A DNA stretch of 64,000 bases, taken from contig DATMMX010000002.1 of the NCBI GenBank assembly GCA_035569495.1, positions 1-64,000 of the forward strand, given 5' to 3'. The DNA comes from DASRDZ01 sp035569495. GTDB taxonomy: Bacteria; Chloroflexota; Dormibacteria; Aeolococcales; Aeolococcaceae. The notes under the pieces are model-generated. The model was not told where the DNA came from and made no database searches. It saw only the letters and a list, made by a program, of their open reading frames with translations. Shown here piece after piece: positions 53,305-61,360 of the stretch. Every line of letters starts with the position of its first letter. Within the stretch, counting starts at the first letter, position 1. A program made the translations under genes and the position numbers.

Positions 53305-55712
53305 CAGGACGGCGACCCGACCGGCTCCTCCGCCGGGGCGGTGGCGCCCTTGGGCGGGCGGTACTTGCACTTGGGGTACCCGGAGCAGCTCACGAACGGG
53401 CCGAAACGACCCTGGCGCTTGACCAGCGGCTTGCCGCAGTCGGGGCACTCCTCGCCGGTGGCCTCGGGCGCCGGGCGCGTCGACGCCGGGGCCGCGCCGC
53501 CCTCGGTGGAGGCGACGCCCTCGGCACGCGGCTGGATGTACTTGCAGCTCGGATAGCCGGTGCAGCCGATGAACGGTCCGCGCCGGCTGCTGCGCCGGGC
53601 CAGCGGCTTGCCGCAGTTGGGGCAGGTGCCCAGGTCCTCCTGGACCACCTGCACGATGCGCGCCGCGGCCGCGCCGTCGCCGGTGGCGGGGTCGCCCTCG
53701 GTGGCGGGGATGACCTGCACGTCGCCCTTGATGTACTTGCAGGACGGGTAGCCGCTGCAGCCGACGAACGGACCGCGCCGTCCCTGCCGGACGACCAGCT
53801 CCTTGCCGCACTGCGGGCACATCTCGCCGATGGCGACAGGCGCCGACTGGTCCTTGCCCTTGATGTACTTGCACTCGGGGTAGCGCGAGCAGCCGACGAA
53901 CTTGCCGTACTTGCCCTCGCGCTCGACCAGCTCGCCCTGCTCGCACTCGGGGCAGGTCTCGCCGGTGCTCTTGGCGGGCACCTTGACCCGCTCCATGGTG
54001 GTCTCGGCGGTGGCGATGGTCCTGGCGAACGGCGCGTACCACTCGTCGATGGTGGGCACGTACTGGCGGGTGCCCTCCTCGATGCCGTCGAGGCGCTTCT
54101 CCATGTCGGCGGTGAAGGCGACGTCGACGATGTCGGGGAAGTGCTGGCGCAGCAGGGTGTCGACGGTCTTGCCCAGCTCGGTGGGATGCAGGCGGCGCTC
54201 CAGCTGCTCGACGTACTTGCGCGTCTCGATGACCTCGATGGTCGGCGCGTACGTCGAGGGCCGGCCGATGCCGCGCTCCTCCAGCTCCTTGATCAGCGAC
54301 GCCTCGGTGAAGCGCGGAGGCGGCTGGGTGAAGTGCTGCTCGCGCTTCAGCTCGGTGGCGGTGAGCAGGTCGTCCTGCTGCAGCGCGGGCAGGCTGCGGT
54401 CGTCCTTGTCGTCGTCGCGGCGCCACACCCTGGTGAAGCCGTCGAAGCGCAGCACCGAGCCGTTGGCGCGGAAGACGTAGTCGCCGGCCTCCATGTCGAC
54501 GCGCGTGGTGTCGAAACGCGCGGCCGACATCTGGCTGGCCACGAAGCGGCGCCAGATCAGCTCGTAGAGCCGGGCCTGCTGCGGAGTGAGGTGCTTGCTG
54601 ATCTGCTCGGGAGTGCGGCCGACGTCGGTGGGGCGGATCGCCTCGTGGGCGTCCTGCACGTTGGCGTTGGGGTTGGCCTTGGCGGCGCGCGGCGCGCCCT
54701 TGCGGACGTACTCCTTGCCGAACTGCGAGGTGATGTGCGCGGCGGTGGCGTCGCGGGCGACGTCGCTGATGCGCGTCGAGTCGGTGCGCATGTAGGTGAT
54801 CAGGCCGGTGGGGCCGTCGCCGACGTCGACGCCCTCGTACAGCTCCTGGGCGATGCTCATGGTGCGCTTGGGCGGGAAGCGCAGGCGGGTGCTGGCGTCC
54901 TGCTGCAGGGTGCTGGTGGTGTACGGCAGCGGGGCCTGGCGGGTGACCTCCTTGGCCTCGATCGCGGTGACCCTGAACTGCGGGGTGCTCGCGCTCGGCT
55001 TGCCGTTCTCGTCGACGCCGAGCCGGCGGATCACCTCCAGGGCCTCGGCCTCGGTGCCCAGCTCCAGCTTGTTGCTGTCCTTGCGCTGCGCGTAGAGGCG
55101 CGCGGTGACGGTGTCGCCGTCCTTGGTGAGGATGGCGTCGATGGTCCAGGACTCCTTGGCGACGAAGGCCTCGATCTCGTTCTCGCGATCGACCACCAGG
55201 CGGACCGCGACGGACTGCACCCGCCCCGCGCTGAGCCCGGTGCGCACCTTGCGCCAGAGCAGCGGGCTGAGCCGGTAGCCGACCAGGCGGTCGATGACCC
55301 GGCGGGCCTCCTGGGCGGAGACCAGGTCACGGTCGATCTTGCGGGGCTGGCTCATCGCCGCCTCGACGGCGCCGCGGGTGATCTCGTGGAAGACGATGCG
55401 GTCGGGGTCGCGCAGCCCGAGCGCCTGGGCGACGTGCCAGGCGATGGCCTCGCCCTCGCGGTCGGGGTCGGCGGCGAGGTAGACGTTGGTGGCGTCCTTG
55501 GCGGCCTTGCGCAGCTCCTTGATCTGCGTCTCCTTGCCCTTGATCACCTCGTACTGCGGCTCGAAGCCGTTCTCCACGTCGACGCCAAGCTTCGACTTGG
55601 GCAGGTCGCGGACGTGCCCCATCGACGCCTTGATGGTGTAGCCGGAGCCGAGGAACTTGGCGAGGGTGCGGGCCTTGCTCGGGCTCTCGACGATGATCAG
55701 GTTGGTGGGCAT
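53304..55712 (-). CDS. topA: DNA topoisomerase I
   Basis: Type IA topoisomerase relaxing negative supercoils; 802 residues. The N-terminal TOPRIM domain has LIIVESPSKARTLAKFLG and DPDREGEAIAWH. The active-site Tyr is in LITYMRTDSTRIS. The C-terminal 200 residues carry four four-cysteine zinc ribbons (CPEC, CPQC, CPNC and CPDC, each paired with a GCSGYPSCKY-like segment). The ATG start matches the family N-terminus. An extended -10 promoter lies about 60 bases upstream. Confidence 0.96.
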   Translation of the reverse strand: MPTNLIIVESPSKARTLAKFLGSGYTIKASMGHVRDLPKSKLGVDVENGFEPQYEVIKGKETQIKELRKAAKDATNVYLAADPDREGEAIAWHVAQALGLRDPDRIVFHEITRGAVEAAMSQPRKIDRDLVSAQEARRVIDRLVGYRLSPLLWRKVRTGLSAGRVQSVAVRLVVDRENEIEAFVAKESWTIDAILTKDGDTVTARLYAQRKDSNKLELGTEAEALEVIRRLGVDENGKPSASTPQFRVTAIEAKEVTRQAPLPYTTSTLQQDASTRLRFPPKRTMSIAQELYEGVDVGDGPTGLITYMRTDSTRISDVARDATAAHITSQFGKEYVRKGAPRAAKANPNANVQDAHEAIRPTDVGRTPEQISKHLTPQQARLYELIWRRFVASQMSAARFDTTRVDMEAGDYVFRANGSVLRFDGFTRVWRRDDDKDDRSLPALQQDDLLTATELKREQHFTQPPPRFTEASLIKELEERGIGRPSTYAPTIEVIETRKYVEQLERRLHPTELGKTVDTLLRQHFPDIVDVAFTADMEKRLDGIEEGTRQYVPTIDEWYAPFARTIATAETTMERVKVPAKSTGETCPECEQGELVEREGKYGKFVGCSRYPECKYIKGKDQSAPVAIGEMCPQCGKELVVRQGRRGPFVGCSGYPSCKYIKGDVQVIPATEGDPATGDGAAAARIVQVVQEDLGTCPNCGKPLARRSSRRGPFIGCTGYPSCKYIQPRAEGVASTEGGAAPASTRPAPEATGEECPDCGKPLVKRQGRFGPFVSCSGYPKCKYRPPKGATAPAEEPVGSPS

Positions 55713-55772
55713 GGGGAGGGTTCTTCTCCGCGGACGGCGCGGTGCGGGGCTGCGGGCCGCGTGGCGCGGCCG

Positions 55773-55800
55773 ATCATAACAGCGGCCTCCGAGCGGTCCA
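55773..55800 (-). promoter_or_regulatory. Promoter for topA-hslV-hslU
   Basis: TGGACC (55795-55800), 16-base spacer ending TGT, then TATGAT (55773-55778) on the minus strand: a good -35 with an extended -10. Leader of about 55 bases with GGAG near its end. This is the best-formed promoter in the window. Confidence 0.55.
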
Positions 55801-55840
55801 GGGGGGTCGCCACAGGGTGATACCCCGGGTGGGCGGCACG

Positions 55841-56833
55841 TCAACCCCCTGCCCGGGATGGCACGGCTGGGGCAGTATGCGCCCCGGGTTGCGGTGGGAC
55901 GTCCCTGGCGACCAGGCCGCCGGGGAGGCTGCGGACGTGGCCGGCGAGCTCCAGGCCGGCGAGCTGGGCTGCCAGGCGGGCGGGGCTCAGGCGCAGCGCG
56001 GCGGCGAGGCGGTCGGGGTGGACGGGGTCGGCGCCGATGCGGGCGAGCAGGGCGGCTTGCTCTTGTGGAAGTTCGTTGGCGGCGTGGTGCCGCCGGTCAC
56101 CGCGCCGGGCGGGCGCTCCCGCGAAGGTGGGCGGCGGGATGGCCAGGCGGGCTCTGCCGCGGATGCCTTCGAGGGCTTCGGCGAGGCAGCCGACGGCGGT
56201 GAGGTCGGCGGTCTCCAGGAGCGGGATGGCGCCGTCGCGGACCAGGCGGTTGGTGCCGGCGCTGCGGTCGCTGAGCACCGAGCCGGGCACGGCGAAGACG
56301 TCGCGACCCAGGTCGGCGGCGTGGCGGGCGGTGCTGAGGGCGCCGCTGCGGTCGCTGGCCTCCACCACCACCAGGGCGGTGGCCAGGGCGGCGATGATCC
56401 GGTTGCGGCGGGGGAAGCGCCAGGGGGCGGGGACGGTGCCGGGCGGCTCCTCGGTGACCACGCAGCCGCCGCGGGCGATGCGGTCGCGCAGGTCGCGGTG
56501 GGAGGGCGGGTAGCAGACGTCGATGCCGCAGCCGAGCACGGCGACGGTGGGCCCGCCGGAGTCCAGGGCGCCCTCGTGGGCGGCGCCGTCGATGCCCAGG
56601 GCCATGCCGCTGACCACAGGGATGCCCGCGGCGGCGAGGTCGGCGCCGAGGCGGCGGGCGATCTGCAGGCCGCCGTGGGTGGCGACGCGCGCGCCGACCA
56701 CGGCGACGCGCGGGCCCGCTGGGATGGCGTCGCCGAGCACCCACAGCTCGGGAGGGCTGAGCTCCAGGTGCTCCAGCTCGGGCGGCCAGCCCGTGGCGCC
56801 GCGGGGGATGTGGCGGATGGGTCCGAGGGTCAT
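55841..56833 (-). CDS. dprA: DNA processing protein DprA
   Basis: Loads RecA onto incoming single-stranded DNA during transformation. 330 residues. The Rossmann-fold core shows VAVVGARVATHGG, VSGMALGIDGAAHEGAL, VAVLGCGIDVCYPPSHRDL and FPRRNRIIAALATALVVVEAS. A C-terminal winged-helix-like segment follows (ANELPQEQAALLARIGADPVHPDRLA). ATGA overlap with comM. The SAM-like N-terminal domain of some DprA proteins is absent. Confidence 0.94.
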   Translation of the reverse strand: MTLGPIRHIPRGATGWPPELEHLELSPPELWVLGDAIPAGPRVAVVGARVATHGGLQIARRLGADLAAAGIPVVSGMALGIDGAAHEGALDSGGPTVAVLGCGIDVCYPPSHRDLRDRIARGGCVVTEEPPGTVPAPWRFPRRNRIIAALATALVVVEASDRSGALSTARHAADLGRDVFAVPGSVLSDRSAGTNRLVRDGAIPLLETADLTAVGCLAEALEGIRGRARLAIPPPTFAGAPARRGDRRHHAANELPQEQAALLARIGADPVHPDRLAAALRLSPARLAAQLAGLELAGHVRSLPGGLVARDVPPQPGAHTAPAVPSRAGG

Positions 56834-58434
56834 CGGGCGGTCTCCCCGCGGTATCGCAGCGCTTCGCCGAGCGACGCCTCGTCGACCCGGTCGTTGCCGG
56901 AGAGGTCGGCGATGGTGCGGGCGACGCGGAGGACGCGGTGGAAGGCGCGGGCGCTGAGCTGGAGGCGGTCGCCGGCGATGGAGAGGAGACGGGTGGCGGC
57001 GGGCGTGGGGTCGCAGGCGGCGAGAAGGAGGACGCCGTCAAGGTCGGCGTTGACGTGGGAGCTGGGCCGGGGCGGGGTGGTGCCCGCGGTTGTGACCAGC
57101 GCGGCGGTGCGGCGACGCCTGCGGCCGGTGCGGGTGCGCTCGCGGTCGAGCAGGTCGCGGTTGCGCTGCACCTGGCGCGCGCGGGCGGCGCCGACCCGGT
57201 TGCGGACCGGCTCCGCCGGCTCGTCGAGCGCCCGGTCGGGAAAGAGCACGTCGTACGACTGCCGCGGCACGGGCACCACCAGGTCGATGCGGTCGCGCAC
57301 CGGGCCGCTGACGCGCGACTGGTAGCGCTGCAGCTCGCGCAGGCCGCAGTGGCAGCGGCGGGTCTCGTCGCCGAGGTAGCCGCACGGGCAGGGGTTGGCG
57401 GCGCCGACCAGGGTGAAGGCGGCCGGGTAGGTGACGCTGCCCCGAGCGCGGCCGACGGTGATCGACCGCTCCTCCAGCGGCTGGCGCAGCGCTTCGAGCA
57501 GCGGGCGGGGGAACTCGCAGAGCTCGTCGAGGAAGAGGACGCCACGGCTGGCCAGGCTGATCTCGCCCGGCTGGGCGTAGCCGCTGCCGCCGCCGACCAG
57601 GCCGGCTCGGGAGATGGAGTGGTGCGGCGCCCGGAACGGCGGCCGCAGCGTCGCCGGTGGACGCTCGTGCAGGGCGCCGCGGAGCGACCAGATCGCCGAC
57701 ACCTCCAGCGACTCGTCGGGCGTCAGGTCGGGCAGCAGCGAGGCGAGCGCCCGGGCGAGCATGGTCTTGCCCGACCCCGGCGGCCCGAGCATGAGCAGGT
57801 TGTGGCCGCCGCCGGCGGCGATCTCCAGCGCCCGCTTGGCGTGGATGTGGCCACGCACCGATCCCAGGTCGACACCATCATCTTCCGCGGTTGCCTCGGC
57901 GTCTCCTGGTGGCGCGGGCGGCAGCGGACGTGAACCGTCGAGATGGTAGACGCACGCCGGCAGCGACGGTGCGGCCACGACTTCGAGGTCCTCCACCATG
58001 GCGGCCTCCGCCGCGTTGGCCAGCGGCACCACCAGACGTCGCACCCCCGCGGCCCGCAGCGAGCGGGCCATGGGCAGCACCCCGGTCACCGGTCGCAGCG
58101 TGGCGTCCAGCGCCAGCTCGCCGAGCACCGCGGTGTCGCGCAGGCTGATGTCCCGCCCCGCGCAGCGCAGCACCGCGAGCGCGATCGCGAGGTCGTAGGC
58201 CGTGCCCTCCTTGGGCACCTCGGCCGGCGCCAGGTTGACGGTCAGCCGCCGCGCGGGGAACTCGAACCCCGCGTTGCGCACCGCCGCCCGGACGCGCTCA
58301 CGCGCCTCCTGGATGGCCCGGTCGGTCAGCCCGACGATGGTGAAGCCGGGCAGCCCGGCGGCGATGTCGGCCTCGACCGTGATGGGGATTCCCGCCAGCC
58401 CCTGGAGGGCGCAGCTCAGTGCAGTTGCGAACAT
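56830..58434 (-). CDS. comM: Mg-chelatase-like AAA+ helicase ComM
   Basis: 534-residue YifB/ComM protein; ComM promotes branch migration during natural transformation. The N-terminal Lon-like domain includes GLPGFTIVGLTDRAIQEARERVR. Walker A GPPGSGKTMLARAL, Walker B GVLFLDELCEF and the CPCG zinc-type segment lie in the AAA+ part. The ATG follows a TACACT box by nine bases. Together with dprA it suggests DNA uptake or recombination capacity, though no uptake pore genes are present here. Confidence 0.94.
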   Translation of the reverse strand: MFATALSCALQGLAGIPITVEADIAAGLPGFTIVGLTDRAIQEARERVRAAVRNAGFEFPARRLTVNLAPAEVPKEGTAYDLAIALAVLRCAGRDISLRDTAVLGELALDATLRPVTGVLPMARSLRAAGVRRLVVPLANAAEAAMVEDLEVVAAPSLPACVYHLDGSRPLPPAPPGDAEATAEDDGVDLGSVRGHIHAKRALEIAAGGGHNLLMLGPPGSGKTMLARALASLLPDLTPDESLEVSAIWSLRGALHERPPATLRPPFRAPHHSISRAGLVGGGSGYAQPGEISLASRGVLFLDELCEFPRPLLEALRQPLEERSITVGRARGSVTYPAAFTLVGAANPCPCGYLGDETRRCHCGLRELQRYQSRVSGPVRDRIDLVVPVPRQSYDVLFPDRALDEPAEPVRNRVGAARARQVQRNRDLLDRERTRTGRRRRRTAALVTTAGTTPPRPSSHVNADLDGVLLLAACDPTPAATRLLSIAGDRLQLSARAFHRVLRVARTIADLSGNDRVDEASLGEALRYRGETAR

Positions 58435-58443
58435 ACACCGGGC

Positions 58444-58467
58444 AGTGTAGTATCACAGCCATGTGTA
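58444..58467 (-). promoter_or_regulatory. Putative comM promoter and operator
   Basis: TACACT -10 box on the minus strand (58444-58449), nine bases before the ATG, with CACA-N4-TGTG (58454-58465) directly upstream of it. The plus-strand string CACAGCCATGTGTA nearly repeats the element upstream of tlyA (13746-13759). Confidence 0.45.
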
Positions 58468-58502
58468 GGTCAAGCCACCGCGACCGCGGCGCCGACCCGC
58501 GG

Positions 58503-58874
58503 CTACTCGTCCTGGACCGCGTTCTCGATGTGCTCGGTGCGGGTGACCTGGAGCTTGTCGTCGAGGATCAGCCCCAGCACGTCGATGCGGCAGGGCTGCT
58601 TCTGGCGGCGGCTGGAAGCCTGGTAAAGCTGCATGAGAGTGCGCAGCTTCTGGCGCTTGCGCCCGTCGACGGCCTCCTCAGGCAGGCCGAAGCCCGTGCC
58701 GCGCCGCGCCTTGACCTCGATGAGGACGAGGGTGTCGCCGTCCTCGGCGACGATGTCGATCTGCCCCAGCGGCGACCGCCAGTCGCGGGCCAGGACCTCC
58801 ATGCCCTTCCCGCGAACGAAGGCGAGGGCCGCCGCCTCTCCCGCGTGTCCGACGCGATCCTTGAGGGGACGCAT
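58503..58874 (-). CDS. yraN: YraN/UPF0102 endonuclease-fold protein
   Basis: 123 residues of a widespread family with a restriction-endonuclease-like fold and no settled role. Motifs: GHAGEAAALAFVRGKGMEVLARDWRSPLGQIDIVAEDGDTLVLIEVKARR, where the Asp and the ExK pair form the nuclease-type site. The ATG at 58874 is used because longer frames would run back into rplS. It sits between rplS and comM, as in many genomes. Confidence 0.88.
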   Translation of the reverse strand: MRPLKDRVGHAGEAAALAFVRGKGMEVLARDWRSPLGQIDIVAEDGDTLVLIEVKARRGTGFGLPEEAVDGRKRQKLRTLMQLYQASSRRQKQPCRIDVLGLILDDKLQVTRTEHIENAVQDE

Positions 58875-58908
58875 CGGCGGGAGGGCGGCGGGCGCCTGGC
58901 GTTGACCC

Positions 58909-59442
58909 CTAGCGATCAGTGGTCTCCGCGGCTGCGTCGGCAACGGGCTCCGCCCCGGCGGCTGCTTCCGCAGTCTCGGGCAGCTCCGCCTCGCGGATCT
59001 CCTCCACCTCGTCGTCCACGTCGTGGATCTCGGCGGCGCCGTCGTCGGTGGCCGCGGCGGCCGCGCGCGAGCGGGTCATCTGCCCACCGCCGATCGGCTC
59101 ACGCCGCTCGCGGATGCGGGCGCGCTTGCCCACCTTCTCGCGCAGGTAGTACAGCTTGGCGCGGCGCACGTCGCCGTGGCGGAGCACCTCGATCCTGTCG
59201 ATGCGCGGCGAGTGCACCAGGAAGGTGCGCTCCACGCCGACGCCGTGGGTGACGCGCCGCACCGTGAAGGTGCTGGCCAGACCGGTCTTGCCGCCGAGCG
59301 CGATGACCACGCCCTCGAAGACCTGGATGCGCTCACGGGTACCCTCGACGACCTTGACGTGCACGCGCACGGTGTCGCCGCTGCGCAGCACGGGAACCTC
59401 GGGCTTCTCCTGCTCGCGTTCGAGCAGGTCGATGACATTCAT
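58909..59442 (-). CDS. rplS: 50S ribosomal protein L19
   Basis: 177 residues. The L19 core (about 1-115) is clear: SGDTVRVHVKVVEGTRERIQVFEGVVIA, FTVRRVTHGVGVERTFLVHSPRIDRIEV and AKLYYLREKVGKRARI. An extra acidic Ala/Glu/Asp-rich tail of about 60 residues follows. The ATG shares a base with the trmD stop (TGATG). Confidence 0.95.
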   Translation of the reverse strand: MNVIDLLEREQEKPEVPVLRSGDTVRVHVKVVEGTRERIQVFEGVVIALGGKTGLASTFTVRRVTHGVGVERTFLVHSPRIDRIEVLRHGDVRRAKLYYLREKVGKRARIRERREPIGGGQMTRSRAAAAATDDGAAEIHDVDDEVEEIREAELPETAEAAAGAEPVADAAAETTDR

Positions 59443-60137
59443 CAGACACCTCCTGCGGGGGCGCCGTCGCGGACCATGTCCGGCCGACGTCGCCTCATTC
59501 GTTCGTCACTCTGCTCGCGGCGCCAGCGCTCGATGGCCGCATGGTGGCCACTGCGCAGCACCTCGGGCACCTCGCGTCCGTCGAAAGTCGCCGGACGCGT
59601 GTACAGCGGGGGTTCGAATCCCCTCTCGGTGAAGGTCTCGTCGCTGAGCGACTCGTGCGATCCCAGCGTGCCGGGAACCAGTCGCGCCACCGTCTCCACC
59701 ACCACCATGGCGGCCAGCTCGCCGCCACTCAAAACGTAGTCACCGATCGACAGCTCCTCGCCGATCTCCTCGCGAGCCCGCTCGTCGACACCCTGGTAGC
59801 GGCCACAGACCAGCACCAGGTGCGACTCGCCGGCCAGCTCGCGGGCGTACGCCTGGTCGAGGCGGCGCCCCTGCGGCGACATCAGGATCACCCGCGCCGA
59901 CGCGTCCGCGTCGCGGTAGGACCGCACCGCACGGATCAAGGGCTCGGGCTTGAGCACCATGCCGGGACCGCCCCCGAAGGGGATGTCGTCGACCTGGCGA
60001 TGCCGGTCGTCGGTGAAGTCGCGCAGGTCGTGGGCCTGCAGCGACACCACGCCCTGCTCCAGGGCGCGCCCCACCACCCCCGTGCCCAGCGGCCCGGGGA
60101 ACATGTCGGGAAAGATGGTGAGCACGTCGACGCGCAT
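59442..60137 (-). CDS. trmD: tRNA (guanine37-N1)-methyltransferase
   Basis: SPOUT enzyme, 231 residues, making m1G37 and preventing frameshifting. Motifs: DVLTIFPDMFPGPL, DDIPFGGGPGMVLKPEP, LVCGRYQGVDERA, SIGDYVLSGGELAA and YTRPATFDG. The C-terminal 20 residues are basic and low-complexity. Overlaps rimM upstream and rplS downstream by one base each. Confidence 0.96.
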   Translation of the reverse strand: MRVDVLTIFPDMFPGPLGTGVVGRALEQGVVSLQAHDLRDFTDDRHRQVDDIPFGGGPGMVLKPEPLIRAVRSYRDADASARVILMSPQGRRLDQAYARELAGESHLVLVCGRYQGVDERAREEIGEELSIGDYVLSGGELAAMVVVETVARLVPGTLGSHESLSDETFTERGFEPPLYTRPATFDGREVPEVLRSGHHAAIERWRREQSDERMRRRRPDMVRDGAPAGGV

Positions 60138-60652
60138 CACGCCTCGTCCTCGGCCCACGGGGTCACCACGATCTGGCCACTGTTGACATCAACACGCGCC
60201 ACATGGGCGCGCACCAGGGGAATGCGACGCTCCGTGCCGGCGGCGTCACGCACCACCAGCACCGACTGCTCCCGGTACTCCTCGACGTCGGCGACAACAC
60301 CGAGCGCCAGGCCGTCCACCGACGACACCACGCGCAGCCCCACCAGCTCGAAGTCGAACCACTCGTCCTCGCCGAGACCGCGAGCGGCCTCGCGATCGAC
60401 GCAGAGGTACGCGTCGCGGAGCGCGTCGGCGGCGTCGCGCGACGCCACCTCGGCCAGCGCCAGCAGCACGTCGCCCTCCGCCGTGGGACGCGCCGTTGCC
60501 ACCGTGTAGACCGACCCGTTCTCGCCGTACAGCGTCATGCCCGGCACGAAGCGCGCGGCGTCACCGCCGAGCGGCTCGACGCGCAATTCGCCGCGCACGC
60601 CGTGAGGACGGCGCACGTGGAGGGCACGCAGGCGCTGCGGTGTGTCGGTCAT
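60137..60652 (-). CDS. rimM: Ribosome maturation factor RimM
   Basis: Needed for 30S head assembly near S19. 171 residues with the PRC-barrel arrangement: VRRPHGVRGELRVEPLG at the N-terminus, ALRDAYLCVDREA, LVGLRVVSSVDGLALGVV and IPLVRAHVARVDVNSGQIVVTP. Start at ATG 60652; a GTG five codons upstream is possible. khpA ends 23 bases before the start. Confidence 0.94.
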   Translation of the reverse strand: MTDTPQRLRALHVRRPHGVRGELRVEPLGGDAARFVPGMTLYGENGSVYTVATARPTAEGDVLLALAEVASRDAADALRDAYLCVDREAARGLGEDEWFDFELVGLRVVSSVDGLALGVVADVEEYREQSVLVVRDAAGTERRIPLVRAHVARVDVNSGQIVVTPWAEDEA

Positions 60653-60675
60653 CGAGGCTGGAGACACGTCGAGGC

Positions 60676-60912
60676 TCAGCCCACGTCCACCTGGACGCGC
60701 TGGCGATGGCGCAGCCCGGCCGCCCGCACCACGGTGCGGATGGCGTCGATGTTGCGCCCGTTCTTGCCGATCAGCTTGCCCATGTCCTCGGCCGACGCCT
60801 TGATCTCGACGACCGTCTGGCGGCCGCCGGGACGCACCCGCACGCCCACCGACTCCTTGTCGTTGACGATGTTGCTGGCGATGAACAGCGCCAGGTCGCC
60901 GAAGTCGGTCAC
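60676..60912 (-). CDS. khpA: KH-domain RNA-binding protein KhpA
   Basis: 78-residue single KH domain: VVEIKASAEDMGKLIGKNGRNIDAIRTVVRA contains the GxxG-type loop GKNG. In Gram-positive bacteria KhpA pairs with KhpB (Jag) and affects division and small-RNA biology. The GTG start overlaps the rpsP stop as GTGA, the common rpsP-khpA-rimM-trmD-rplS order. Confidence 0.93.
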   Translation of the reverse strand: MTDFGDLALFIASNIVNDKESVGVRVRPGGRQTVVEIKASAEDMGKLIGKNGRNIDAIRTVVRAAGLRHRQRVQVDVG

Positions 60913-61289
60913 GCCTGCTCCTCCTGAGGCGCGGCCTCGACCTCGGGCTCCGCAGCGGCGGCGGGAGCCTCAGCCTCGGCGGCAACGGCCGCGGCGGGCG
61001 CCTCGACCTCGGCGGCCGGTGCCACCACGCGGCGCGACTGCGCGTTGCGCTGCAGGATGCCCTCGCGTTCGAGGAGCTTGCGGGCCACGTCGCTGGGACG
61101 CGCGCCCTTGCGCATCCACTCGTGCACCTTGTCGACGTCGATGCGCACCGTCGCCGGGTTGGGCAGCGGGTCGTAGTAGCCGATCTCCTCGATGAACTTG
61201 CCGTCACGCGGGCTGCGCGAGTCGGCGACCACGAGGCGATAGAAGGGTCGCTTCTTGGCGCCCATCCTCTTGAGTCGAATCTTGACCAA
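60909..61289 (-). CDS. rpsP: 30S ribosomal protein S16
   Basis: 126 residues. The S16 core (about 1-85) reads IRLKRMGAKKRPFYRLVVADSRSPRDGKFIEEIGYYDPLPNP. The last 40 residues form an Ala/Glu/Pro-rich extension unlike ordinary S16. The start is TTG with a strong AAGGAG five bases upstream, so the weak start codon is offset by a strong ribosome site. Two hairpins lie in the 71-base gap upstream. Confidence 0.94.
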   Translation of the reverse strand: MVKIRLKRMGAKKRPFYRLVVADSRSPRDGKFIEEIGYYDPLPNPATVRIDVDKVHEWMRKGARPSDVARKLLEREGILQRNAQSRRVVAPAAEVEAPAAAVAAEAEAPAAAAEPEVEAAPQEEQA

Positions 61290-61303
61290 AACGTCTCCTT
61301 CTC

Positions 61304-61353
61304 GGCTCGCCGCGCGAGCCGTTGGGCCGCAACGGCGCTTCGCGCCTGCGGCC
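61304..61353 (-). promoter_or_regulatory. Paired hairpins between ffh and rpsP
   Basis: Two inverted repeats fill the ffh-rpsP gap: GGCTCG/CGAGCC (61304-61320) and a longer GGCCGCA/TGCGGCC stem with an inner GGCGC-TTC-GCGCC (61325-61353). They could attenuate read-through from ffh or form an rpsP leader. No T-tract is seen. Confidence 0.4.
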
Positions 61354-61360
61354 AGATTGG

